Assembly: GCA_900128395.1 (NCBI GenBank)
Contig: LT649763.1
Location: 1 to 14,323, forward strand
Origin: Stramenopiles sp. TOSAG23-2
Lineage: Eukaryota > Sar
DNA length: 14,323 nucleotides
Direction: 5' to 3'
Positions 6,040-13,942 of the stretch are shown piece by piece. How positions within the stretch are numbered: position 1 is the first letter of the stretch; every line of letters begins with the position of its first letter. The notes beneath the pieces were generated by a model. It saw nothing but the letters and a program-made list of their open reading frames with translations. It did no database searches and was not told the DNA's origin. Made by a program: the position numbers and the translations under genes.

Positions 6040-6666
6040 ATGGAAATGGAAATTACATATGAAAATGTTAAAGCGAGTTTTGGAACTACGTTGCCAATAC
6101 TGGTAATATTATATATGGCTTACACGTATATAAATAATACATTTTGTGAAGACGATCACGGACAATTTTTTTGTTTGCTATTAGATAAAATCAAAGACAA
6201 AAACATAGAATGGATAATAAGTTTGTTGTTTGGTTTATCAGCGCACTTTTCTTATACAAGACGATTTTTTAAAAGTAAAGAAAGCTTTAGTGCTGAAGAG
6301 TTAAAAAGCGATAGACTTCAGCTATTTAGCCGTATGACGATGGATATTTACGTGTTTAAAACGCATGAACTACCAGAACATAATGGCATCTATTTTGTGT
6401 ATGAAGAAGATGTTGAACCCTACATAACACGCGAGGATAACACAGTGATAAAAAAGTGGGGAAGAAAGTTAGAAACCAAATATTATGATTACGATTTTAT
6501 CCAAACGTATGCCGCCGCACAAAGGTATTTAAGGGGCGATGCTGCCACGGAGGAAAGTGTGGTAAAAGACTACAAAGCACGAAAAGAACGCCACGGAACT
6601 GCGAAAAAACAAAGGGTAAAAACACGAGTTGCGAAGAGACGTAGTAGCACGCCAAATAGACGTTAA
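6040..6666 (+). CDS. Small membrane protein with a basic tail
   Basis: This 208-residue protein was not recognised. A hydrophobic segment at about 15-33 and a second at about 56-72 look like membrane spans, separated by an acidic, Cys-containing loop (C36, C45). The remainder to about 160 is mixed alpha/beta, with many tyrosines and phenylalanines. The last 35 residues are strongly basic (KKQRVKTRVAKRR). With both spans crossing, the two ends lie on the same side, so the basic tail could contact nucleic acid or a capsid interior. A viral membrane protein is plausible but not shown. The start at 6040 follows an A-rich leader; M1 and M3 are both possible. Only 39 bases separate it from the 1238-residue protein gene, so the two may be expressed together, although a TATA tract precedes the latter. 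Confidence 0.65.
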   Translation: MEMEITYENVKASFGTTLPILVILYMAYTYINNTFCEDDHGQFFCLLLDKIKDKNIEWIISLLFGLSAHFSYTRRFFKSKESFSAEELKSDRLQLFSRMTMDIYVFKTHELPEHNGIYFVYEEDVEPYITREDNTVIKKWGRKLETKYYDYDFIQTYAAAQRYLRGDAATEESVVKDYKARKERHGTAKKQRVKTRVAKRRSSTPNRR

Positions 6667-6692
6667 TGAATTCAAGCACAGAAAATATAATA

Positions 6693-6708
6693 TCACCAAA
6701 TATATATG
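6693..6708 (+). promoter_or_regulatory. TATA tract fused to the start codon of the 1238-residue protein
   Basis: AAATATATATGGAAA has the ATG inside the TATATA tract. The context ATATGGAAA recurs at the start of the small ORF at 10448, and a TATATATA tract directly precedes the primase-helicase ATG at 10868. This suggests a shared, probably late, promoter with almost no leader. Motif and spacing are seen; timing is inferred. Confidence 0.4.
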
Positions 6709-9700
6709 GAAACGATAAAGACCTTTTTCATCCAATGTAATAGAGAACTTTCTCAGATAGACGGGGATGATGACCCCGATTTAAATTCACTTTGGACTAC
6801 TAATCTTGGAACAGACGGATTTCAACTCCAGAAAGGCGATATGGTGTATTTAGATAATGCTTCATTACAAGTCATTGGTAGTAGCGAAAGCAATGAAACA
6901 ATGGAATTTACAGGCGACAATCAAGTAGTCAATGGAAGGTCTCAACCTTTCACAGATAACCGTGTGTTGGTAGAATTTGGTTATACGCTGAATCAGAATT
7001 TAAATCAAGGTCCGTCCGGTTATAGTTGCGCTTTGCCAATGTGCTTACCGGGGTCCAATTATTTATCCAACGCTCAGCAAATTCAGGTCAATAATGGCAG
7101 TTACACGGTGACTCCTAGCGTTGGATTTAATTTCCAAGGAAACAATAATTACATCATATACGGTTTTTTAAATGAAGTTGATACATTTTATAATCACTTT
7201 GTATCTGGCGAAGGTATTAAAACGCTATACCTATGTAACACTAGCGATACTATTGATGCTTCCGGCGTAGGAATTAATCCTGGTGCCGCTAGTTTTAAAT
7301 GGAAAAAGGGGCAAAACGTTCAATATATCCCAGAAGATGATGAATATATAACATATACATTTGGTCCAATTGACACTTTTGATGTCAGTAGTGGGAGAAT
7401 AACTGTAACGTTTGCTACGGATTCTACTGGAACGTATCCGACCATTGTTGACGATACTGCCGTTCCGAATCCCGCATTTTTGGGGCGAATTGCTGCCTCC
7501 GTTACCTATCCTCAATCTAACTTAGGAATGGGTCTCTTTAATGCTTCAAATAATAGTGGCTCTACAACCGATAATGGGAGTTATTTCTACGATATGACAA
7601 AAGAATGGTTGAGTTCAGATGGTCCGAGAGGTTTTAGAAACAAAAACCGAAGGCAAGGTTTTGATAATTTACCCTACCAATTTGTGAGAAACGACTACCA
7701 AGGTTGTCAAGTAACACCAAATTCTATGAAAATGAGTCCGCGACTTAAACCAATGACGTCATTTTGCTTATTGGATATTAAAAATAATTTGACTAACGTT
7801 AATGATGTTGCCGTTGAACTTTCCGAGAAACTACAGCAAGTAAATCCAGTATGGGGGAGCCAAAAGGCAGTTATTCAATATTTAAAAGAAAAAAGCAAAA
7901 AAAACAAAGGAAACAACATTGTCCCATATGTTCAAAGTTTAGGTTACCAACCTGGGAGTGTTTTTGGTAGAGCTACGTGGAATACTGTAGCGAAACTCTT
8001 TACTTCCAATACATTAAAATGCCAGCCAGCGAATTTACAATTGGGACAAGACAAGATTAATGACGTGGATATAAACAATACATTAAATAATGACCCCGAC
8101 GGTTCTAATTATCTTCATTCAGGGACTCAACCTTCCGAATATCCAGATTATTGGAATAATCAGATTTATGGGAATATGGCGGTTCAAAACATTTACCGTG
8201 CTATGGCAGGAGATACCATAAATAGATTAAAAGTTTGGGATGGAAATATAGTGGATGATTTGGGGGTGATACATTTGGAACGAAATATTCACCGAGTTTG
8301 TTTGTTAAACACATCTATAGCGACTCACGGTGTATCTATTGATGTCTCCGGAGAGACCGTAGATATTAGTGGTAGTTATATTCCCGAAAATGGTTGTTTA
8401 TTTACGAATATACAATATACTGAGGAAAATATAAAAGATATAGCGGAAGCCTTTAAAACAGCAAGGAGTTACAATGGAGATTTTAAAACGTGGGACGAAC
8501 AGTTAAAAGATAAAGATAAATGGTTTTTTCAAGCAGATTGTGGGATGACCAATGATTATTCTTCAAACCCAACTGCTTTTGCGACAGATGCGTGGAAATA
8601 TGACCCTGCCCGATATGTTCCAATTCAACCACCGTGGATAAATACATTTCCACCTGCTGCTAATCCTGCCACAAATCCAGATGGCATAGGTAGAAATGTA
8701 AGTTTAATATGTCCGAATATGAGTGCCCAGGGAGTAGGAGATGATGAAATATTGGCTTCTGGCTTAGGAAAAATTAAAATTAAAACGCAATATAATCCAA
8801 CATATAAAAGTATACTATATGACCATAATGATACTGTTTGTAATGTTGATGTAAATAGTGACGTAGTAGATATCACTTTACCTGAAGCAAATAACGTTGG
8901 AGCATATCCATATAGATATACCGACATTTCTGGTAAAAAACATACCTTTGTTTATTTTCTTAGCCAACAAACATATGATGTGTCAGCGAATGGAAATAAT
9001 CCTGCGTTTGGTCAGGTTGAATTACTCCAGCTAACATGGGGAGATTTGTTTGGATATTCTTTTGCGGCATTGGATAACTATAAAGTGGTTCCAACAAATG
9101 GAGATAAAAAACGTTTTAGATTAATGGGTAATTTGGATTTTAAATATGTTGAAAACTGGAGTAATTTTATTGGAATAGGCGCTGCGAATCCGAGTATTCA
9201 ATATAATAGTCAAACAAACAAGTTTCAGTTTGGTAATATGAATACGAATGTTTTTGTTAATAGTGTGCTTGGCACTGCGAGTGCTCAACTTGGAGAGCAA
9301 ATTTGTATTATAAACCAAGACCTTTCCGCAAATGAATTAATGAATAGCTATGTATTAATTGGAAACGATGTAATATTATTGAACCAGACAAATTTAGGTA
9401 TACAAGCCGAACAAACTGGAATATATATATACAAGATACACTTGCCAAGCAAAAAATGGAAAGAGCCAGATGATATTGATTTAAATAGTTATTGGGACAA
9501 CAGTAGTATGGAAGCGACAGAACGTAATCACGCAAAAATTTTGGAAAACACGATAGAAGCGACAGAGGAGAATTTTAGCAAAACTTTATTTGGGCGATTA
9601 GGATTCACTTACTATGATTTGTATCCACGATATCCAGGTAATTACGGTAACCGATATACCTCAGAGTCATTCAACAATGAAAAATATCCTGAAGCGTCTA

Positions 9701-10422
9701 CACACTTAGTGAAAATGGATAATGTGTTGAACACTGCAGCAAATCCGAGTTTAAATTTATTTTATGACAAACTTTCAATATATAGCGAATACAATGGAAC
9801 AATTCAATATGGTTTAGGTAGTATGAATGGCATGCCTGAATTTGTTCAAACTAGCACTGATTTCTTAAATGCAAACAATGAAGCGAGTTTATCACAATGC
9901 AGAGTCTTCAATATTGTAAGTGATATTGTTCCTAGTAGTTTTAATAATGGTGAAGGAGTTACAACGAATACTTTATATCAGCTAAGCAAATCATACACAT
10001 CTGGTAATTATATCTACGGTGGTGGTTCAGCTGGCTATCCTGTTTATAATCCACGCACAGTGACAAAGGTGAAGATTGAAGTAAGGAACCCAAATACCAA
10101 TGCATTAGCAAAAATATCCCCTTCCTCCTCCATAACTTTCCATGTAGTAAGAAAAGTTGTTATACCAATTGATATTCCTCCTTCAATGAGTAAGGCATCA
10201 AAAGAAGATGACAATAACGATGACGAAGAGGAATCATTAACAAAAGCTGTGGAAAAAACAAACAAATCTGTGGAAGCGTTAGTAGAAGAAGAAAAACAAG
10301 ACAATATATCTATGGATGCGTTGATTGATAAATTGGGAACATATTTGGATGTTGTAAAATCTGAGCAAGAAGAAGATGCAAAGCCTGAAGCAATGCCAGA
10401 AATTAAACCAGAAACTACTTAA
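6706..10422 (+). CDS. Large beta-rich protein, probable virion structural component
   Basis: At 1238 residues this is the largest product here. It opens METIKTFFIQCNREL and is rich in Asn, Gly, Ser, Thr and aromatic residues, with recurring DISG/DVSG/DASG turns near 240-250, 540-560 and 770. That composition fits beta-sandwich or fibre domains. A basic helical insert (VIQYLKEKSKKNKG) lies near 386-399. Residues about 1110-1160 contain SKSYTSGNYIYGG followed by VTKVKIEVRNPNTNALAK and a final SSITFHVVRK strand. From memory this pattern resembles large uncharacterised virion-type proteins of algal giant viruses and polinton-like elements, but I cannot confirm that. The last 80 residues form an acidic, coiled tail. 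There is no signal peptide or membrane span. It is not a recognisable double jelly-roll major capsid protein. A minor capsid, spike or fibre protein is the best guess. Confidence 0.6.
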   Translation: METIKTFFIQCNRELSQIDGDDDPDLNSLWTTNLGTDGFQLQKGDMVYLDNASLQVIGSSESNETMEFTGDNQVVNGRSQPFTDNRVLVEFGYTLNQNLNQGPSGYSCALPMCLPGSNYLSNAQQIQVNNGSYTVTPSVGFNFQGNNNYIIYGFLNEVDTFYNHFVSGEGIKTLYLCNTSDTIDASGVGINPGAASFKWKKGQNVQYIPEDDEYITYTFGPIDTFDVSSGRITVTFATDSTGTYPTIVDDTAVPNPAFLGRIAASVTYPQSNLGMGLFNASNNSGSTTDNGSYFYDMTKEWLSSDGPRGFRNKNRRQGFDNLPYQFVRNDYQGCQVTPNSMKMSPRLKPMTSFCLLDIKNNLTNVNDVAVELSEKLQQVNPVWGSQKAVIQYLKEKSKKNKGNNIVPYVQSLGYQPGSVFGRATWNTVAKLFTSNTLKCQPANLQLGQDKINDVDINNTLNNDPDGSNYLHSGTQPSEYPDYWNNQIYGNMAVQNIYRAMAGDTINRLKVWDGNIVDDLGVIHLERNIHRVCLLNTSIATHGVSIDVSGETVDISGSYIPENGCLFTNIQYTEENIKDIAEAFKTARSYNGDFKTWDEQLKDKDKWFFQADCGMTNDYSSNPTAFATDAWKYDPARYVPIQPPWINTFPPAANPATNPDGIGRNVSLICPNMSAQGVGDDEILASGLGKIKIKTQYNPTYKSILYDHNDTVCNVDVNSDVVDITLPEANNVGAYPYRYTDISGKKHTFVYFLSQQTYDVSANGNNPAFGQVELLQLTWGDLFGYSFAALDNYKVVPTNGDKKRFRLMGNLDFKYVENWSNFIGIGAANPSIQYNSQTNKFQFGNMNTNVFVNSVLGTASAQLGEQICIINQDLSANELMNSYVLIGNDVILLNQTNLGIQAEQTGIYIYKIHLPSKKWKEPDDIDLNSYWDNSSMEATERNHAKILENTIEATEENFSKTLFGRLGFTYYDLYPRYPGNYGNRYTSESFNNEKYPEASTHLVKMDNVLNTAANPSLNLFYDKLSIYSEYNGTIQYGLGSMNGMPEFVQTSTDFLNANNEASLSQCRVFNIVSDIVPSSFNNGEGVTTNTLYQLSKSYTSGNYIYGGGSAGYPVYNPRTVTKVKIEVRNPNTNALAKISPSSSITFHVVRKVVIPIDIPPSMSKASKEDDNNDDEEESLTKAVEKTNKSVEALVEEEKQDNISMDALIDKLGTYLDVVKSEQEEDAKPEAMPEIKPETT

Positions 10423-10434
10423 AAATATAATCTT

Positions 10435-10451
10435 ACTATATATGTATATGG
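10435..10451 (+). promoter_or_regulatory. TATA tract at the start of the small interrupted ORF
   Basis: ACTATATATGTATATGG lies 13 bases after the stop of the 1238-residue protein and overlaps the ATGs at 10442 and 10448. The end ATATGGAAA equals that at 6706. It marks 10448 as the likely start of a separate transcription unit. Confidence 0.4.
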
Positions 10452-10660
10452 AAAGCATTGACAAATTAATGGAAAAAGCATGAATGTATGATGATTTAAT
10501 AAATGATTTGAGACAAGAAATTAAAATTTTTGATGAGTTAAAAGCAAAAGCAATGAAAGAATGGGCAGGGAAAACAGACCTAAAAAAGTTAAACAAAAAA
10601 ATTAGGAACTGCAAGTATTATTTAAAACGAAAAGCATTGAAGCAGCAACAGCAGCATTAA
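10448..10660 (+). pseudogene. Small Lys-rich ORF interrupted by an in-frame TGA
   Basis: From the ATG at 10448, beside a TATA tract, eleven codons read MESIDKLMEKA and then TGA (10481-10483). The frame continues at once with ATG (10484) for 58 codons to TAA at 10660, giving a charged helical peptide that begins MYDDLINDLRQEIK and ends KQQQQH. Removing the TGA would give one unbroken helical frame of about 70 codons. Possible readings are a point mutation in a small gene, termination and re-initiation across the adjacent TGA-ATG, or a real gene starting only at 10484. Standard code is likely elsewhere, since TGA ends the RING and methyltransferase genes. No function was recognised. The frame lies in the CpG-poor block with the primase-helicase. 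Confidence 0.5.
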
Positions 10661-10676
10661 GTAATATTAAGATACA

Positions 10677-10824
10677 ATATGTCTTAACATTTCTGAAAAG
10701 TGTCTAAATGTCTAAACATCTTCAATTTTCACAAACTATTCTATATATTGTTTCTTATAAATACTTTGGTAATTTCTTAGACATTTAGATGTTTAGACAG
10801 TTTTTGTAGCACATTAAGACATAT
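10677..10824. repeat. Iteron-like nested inverted repeat, candidate replication origin
   Basis: The outer arms ATATGTCTTAA (10677-10687) and TTAAGACATAT (10814-10824) are perfect complements. On the left, TGTCTAAATGTCTAAACATCT (split here as TGTCTAAA, TGTCTAAA, CATCT; 10701-10721) carries tandem TGTCTAAA units. On the right, 10777-10799 carries TTAGACA, TTTAGATG and TTTAGACA in reverse. Two overlapping 13-base perfect pairings exist: 10703-10715 with 10777-10789, and 10709-10721 with 10787-10799. The 55-base centre is AT-rich. The element ends about 43 bases before the primase-helicase gene. Initiator-binding iterons flanking an AT-rich unwinding segment beside the helicase gene suggest an origin; an operator controlling that gene is the alternative. 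Confidence 0.55.
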
Positions 10825-10857
10825 ATTAGTTAAATGACTTAAAAAAATAATATTATC

Positions 10858-10867
10858 AATATATATA
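10858..10867 (+). promoter_or_regulatory. TATA tract directly before the primase-helicase start
   Basis: AATATATATA ends immediately before the ATG at 10868. Only a few bases of leader would be possible if it positions transcription. It matches the tracts at 6706 and 10448 in type. Confidence 0.4.
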
Positions 10868-13207
10868 ATGACAAACAATAGTCACAGAGCAACAGATTTT
10901 GCGGAAAAGCATAAAATTAATTACCACCCAATTAATTTAAAGTTAATAAAAAAGTATAAAAACAACAGCAGTGAATGTGAGAAAAATGAAGATGAAAGTG
11001 ACAAATTAGTTAAGAAATTACAGGGTGAAAAAGATGGAGGAATGCCAAAACTGACTGATTTTAGGAATAGAAAGGAACTGATTGAAACAAAGAAAGTTTT
11101 AATGAAACAAGGCTATCCATTTTCTCATATAGCATTTGAAACATCAAATATTTATCAAATAGACATAGATTGTGTAAATTATCACCAAATGTTTAGAGAC
11201 ATTATGAAACATTCACCATATACTAAATCAACCACTAAGGAATTTGGACATCATATTTTTATTACATCTGCTAATTTTACACCTCCTAAAGATAGGCTTC
11301 AATTTAAAAAGAAATATGGGAATGCAGTGGAATTATTGTGTGGTCAATGGAGTTGGTGTAAAGCTGATGCAAAAGTATATAATGCTGAAAAACCAATTGT
11401 AGACATTCCAAATTTAGAAGAATATTTAGAGATATCTACATCAAAATGTAATGACATAGAACCATTAAATCATTTAAAACCATTCAATTATCTGTTAATT
11501 AAAGATAATATGGAACAGATAAAGAAAGAAACACTAGAAGATTATCAAAAAGCTGTAGGGATTATTCTAAAATGTGCATCTACTGGAGATGAAAGAATAT
11601 ATAAAATACTTCAACAGGTTATGTCAAATGCAGACAATTACAACAATGATTGGGTAAAGAAAAAGTGGGATGAATATGACCTGATAAAACACACATCATA
11701 TCATTTTGACTTTGATACACCACAAGATGTGGATACAAAAACTGAATATGAAAAACCAACAGAAATAACAAATACATCCATAGCCGAATATTTATTAAAT
11801 GTGTATGGTAACAACTTTATTTATGCTGGAGCCACAAAAGAATTGTATTATTGGAATGGAGATATATGGGAAAGAGATGTAGAAGGGTATATCCATAGGC
11901 TGATTGAAAAAAATATTTATTTGGAACTAACAAAGTATGTGGTAACATTAAATGATTGTAAAGCAAAAGACAATATTATAAAAAAGGTTTTATTGCTCCA
12001 TAATGAAAAGTTTAGACAAAATACCTTGAAGTCCTTTGTGCAAATGTGTAAAATGGAAAGATTAGTGAATGTAGCAATGAACTACAATGATGTGCAAAAA
12101 CACTATGTTCATTTTAAGAATGGGTGTGTTAATCTAAAAACTGGCAAGTTTAGAAAACAAACAAAAAAAGATTATGTTTCTGTAAAATTAAATTATGATT
12201 ACAAGGTTCCAACAGACAAGGGTGTTGTGGAGCAAATGAAAATTTTAGAACCAATCATTAAACAACTACAACAATGTAAGCAGCAATATGATTTAATGAT
12301 GATGTGGAAAGCTTACTGCTTAACTGGTGAAACAAAAGAACAAAAATTTATGATGGCTATTGGTTACAGCACCAGAAATGGAAAATCCACATTGTTGAAA
12401 ATACATTCAATCACCTTTCCAATCTATACAGCTAAATTTTCCAACAACTGTTTCACAAAAAACAATTCTCAATCAGACAGGGATTTTTCCAAGCTTATTA
12501 ATAATCCTATTAGATTAATTTTCATTGAGGAATTAGATGACAAACCCCAAGATGTAAATAAATTTAATGATGTTGTTGATGGTTATAGTATAACAATAAG
12601 ACAATTATACAAAGAAAAGGTGAATATAATAATTCATGCAAAGGTGGGAACAACAAGTAATTTTGACCCAAATTTTTCTAATAAAAACAAAGGGATTTTA
12701 CAAAGACTGGTAGTTCAATTTTTTCAAAGCAAATTTGTTGTAACAGAAGAGGAATTAGAGCAAAAAAAAAAAGATGGCTACAAAAATGTGTATATTGGAC
12801 ACCAGGACATAGATAGTTTGTTTCTAAACAACAATATGAAATTAGCTTACTTTTATCTGTTGCTACCTTATTGTAAGAAGTATTATGAGAACAGGTTGAT
12901 AATACCAAAAGAAAACTTAAAGTTTAGCAATAACATTATTGAAGATTATGATGAATTCAATGAAGTGTTTGAAAAAAACTTTGAAAAAAAGCCAAACGAA
13001 AAAACAAGCAAAGTTGATGTTCAAAATAGGATAAAGGAAAACAATCAATTTAAAGATATGCAGTGGAGAGATATTTTAAAACAAATGAAACAAAGGGGCT
13101 TTACATATAATAGTCAAATGTGCAAACAAGGTAAAAGAGGATTCTTTATTGGTCTAAAATTAAAGCTGTATGATGTAGATGAAATTGAAACAGATGACAA
13201 AGCTTAA
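10868..13207 (+). CDS. D5-like primase-helicase (AEP primase plus SF3 helicase)
   Basis: This 779-residue protein is the replication protein of the window. Residues about 60-190 form an archaeo-eukaryotic primase domain: D99 and D101 (QIDID) are the metal-binding pair, GHH (127-129) is the conserved His motif, and VELL near 154-157 leads the third motif. A D5 N-terminal-type linker covers about 300-450, with HFKNGCVNLKTGKFR (415-429) as its signature. The helicase core has Walker A GYSTRNGKST (499-508), Walker B IFIEELDD (551-558), sensor TSN (596-598) and a probable arginine finger R613. Such proteins unwind and prime viral DNA as hexamers. The architecture is common to large DNA viruses, virophages and polinton-like viruses. 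The gene has only three CpG dinucleotides in 2340 bases and no CGN arginine codon, unlike genes to the left. An 11-A run near 12762 is a possible slippage site. The start follows the TATA tract. Confidence 0.92.
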   Translation: MTNNSHRATDFAEKHKINYHPINLKLIKKYKNNSSECEKNEDESDKLVKKLQGEKDGGMPKLTDFRNRKELIETKKVLMKQGYPFSHIAFETSNIYQIDIDCVNYHQMFRDIMKHSPYTKSTTKEFGHHIFITSANFTPPKDRLQFKKKYGNAVELLCGQWSWCKADAKVYNAEKPIVDIPNLEEYLEISTSKCNDIEPLNHLKPFNYLLIKDNMEQIKKETLEDYQKAVGIILKCASTGDERIYKILQQVMSNADNYNNDWVKKKWDEYDLIKHTSYHFDFDTPQDVDTKTEYEKPTEITNTSIAEYLLNVYGNNFIYAGATKELYYWNGDIWERDVEGYIHRLIEKNIYLELTKYVVTLNDCKAKDNIIKKVLLLHNEKFRQNTLKSFVQMCKMERLVNVAMNYNDVQKHYVHFKNGCVNLKTGKFRKQTKKDYVSVKLNYDYKVPTDKGVVEQMKILEPIIKQLQQCKQQYDLMMMWKAYCLTGETKEQKFMMAIGYSTRNGKSTLLKIHSITFPIYTAKFSNNCFTKNNSQSDRDFSKLINNPIRLIFIEELDDKPQDVNKFNDVVDGYSITIRQLYKEKVNIIIHAKVGTTSNFDPNFSNKNKGILQRLVVQFFQSKFVVTEEELEQKKKDGYKNVYIGHQDIDSLFLNNNMKLAYFYLLLPYCKKYYENRLIIPKENLKFSNNIIEDYDEFNEVFEKNFEKKPNEKTSKVDVQNRIKENNQFKDMQWRDILKQMKQRGFTYNSQMCKQGKRGFFIGLKLKLYDVDEIETDDKA

Positions 13208-13243
13208 CTATTTTTTACAGAAAAGAAATACTTTAGTAGAAAA

Positions 13244-13264
13244 ATATATATCTAATAAAATTAT
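13244..13264 (+). promoter_or_regulatory. TATA/TCTA tract upstream of the 225-residue protein
   Basis: ATATATATCTA (13244-13254) precedes the ATG at 13265 by ten bases. TCTA next to an AT-rich tract also begins the boxes of repeat units 2 and 3. TCTA flanked by AT-rich DNA is the published late-promoter core of Cafeteria roenbergensis virus, but one match of this length is weak support. Confidence 0.35.
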
Positions 13265-13942
13265 ATGAATACTTTTAATCCAAATGCAAATGATTTGTTT
13301 CAAAATGTGAAGATGGTCATCTCCAAAACGAAGAAGCCTAGTAAACCTGCTAACATATGTGCTATGCCTGCCAAACCTGCGAAAAAGTTAAAGAATAGCA
13401 ATATTTTTTTATATCCTAAATGTAAAATGGAAGAACCTTCCAAACAAGAAGATGTTGCTGTAAAGGCAGAAGATGTTAAAGAACCAGAAACACCTCCACC
13501 TACGTTGGATGCTCCAAAACATGATGTAGGTCAACAAGGGAAAGATAAGAAATTGCGAAAAAAAAGGACAGACCATAATACACCAGAACGCTTACAACAA
13601 TTAGCAAAAGCATGCAAAAAAGTGTTAGCAAAATGCAGGGAAAATTCTAAAAAACAACACAAAGAAAAGGAAGAAGCCCTAAGGAAAAAGTATGCTCCTC
13701 CTGCCCCACCTGTGCCTAAAGCAAAACCGAAGCCAAAATATACCAAAGAACAAGTGGAAGCTAGTATGTTTAGTATGTTAGATAAGTGGGATGATAGATG
13801 TCAAATGAGAAAACGAAAAGCTAAGGAAGAAGAAGCAAAAAAAGCAGCACTTGAAAAAAAGAAACCTTCAAGTTCTGATAGAAAAATACCATCTTTGTAT
13901 AAAACAAATCAACAAACAAATTGGGATAGTTTGTTTTATTAA
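13265..13942 (+). CDS. Lysine/proline-rich hypothetical protein
   Basis: This 225-residue protein was not recognised. It is mostly disordered and basic. KPSKPANICAMPAKPAKK (about 20-37) is a Lys/Pro/Ala segment, an acidic stretch (55-75) follows, and a long Lys/Arg/Glu-rich helix spans about 95-150. APPAPPVPKAKPKPK gives a proline hinge near 148-162, and a second charged helix (about 180-205) follows. The C-terminus NWDSLFY is hydrophobic and could be a docking peptide. The pattern fits a nucleic-acid-binding, scaffold or core protein, which is inference. It lies 57 bases after the primase-helicase gene, behind its own TATA/TCTA tract. Its stop codon directly abuts the stop of the convergent gene on the other strand. 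CpG content is between that of the left genes and the primase-helicase gene. Confidence 0.7.
   Translation: MNTFNPNANDLFQNVKMVISKTKKPSKPANICAMPAKPAKKLKNSNIFLYPKCKMEEPSKQEDVAVKAEDVKEPETPPPTLDAPKHDVGQQGKDKKLRKKRTDHNTPERLQQLAKACKKVLAKCRENSKKQHKEKEEALRKKYAPPAPPVPKAKPKPKYTKEQVEASMFSMLDKWDDRCQMRKRKAKEEEAKKAALEKKKPSSSDRKIPSLYKTNQQTNWDSLFY

Noticed and set aside
6706-10422. Major capsid protein
   Set aside because: The length is roughly twice the usual size and no double jelly-roll signature was recognised.
10448-10660. Alternative genetic code with TGA read as tryptophan
   Set aside because: TGA ends the RING and methyltransferase genes at sensible positions, and TGG encodes the tryptophans elsewhere, so one in-frame TGA is not enough.
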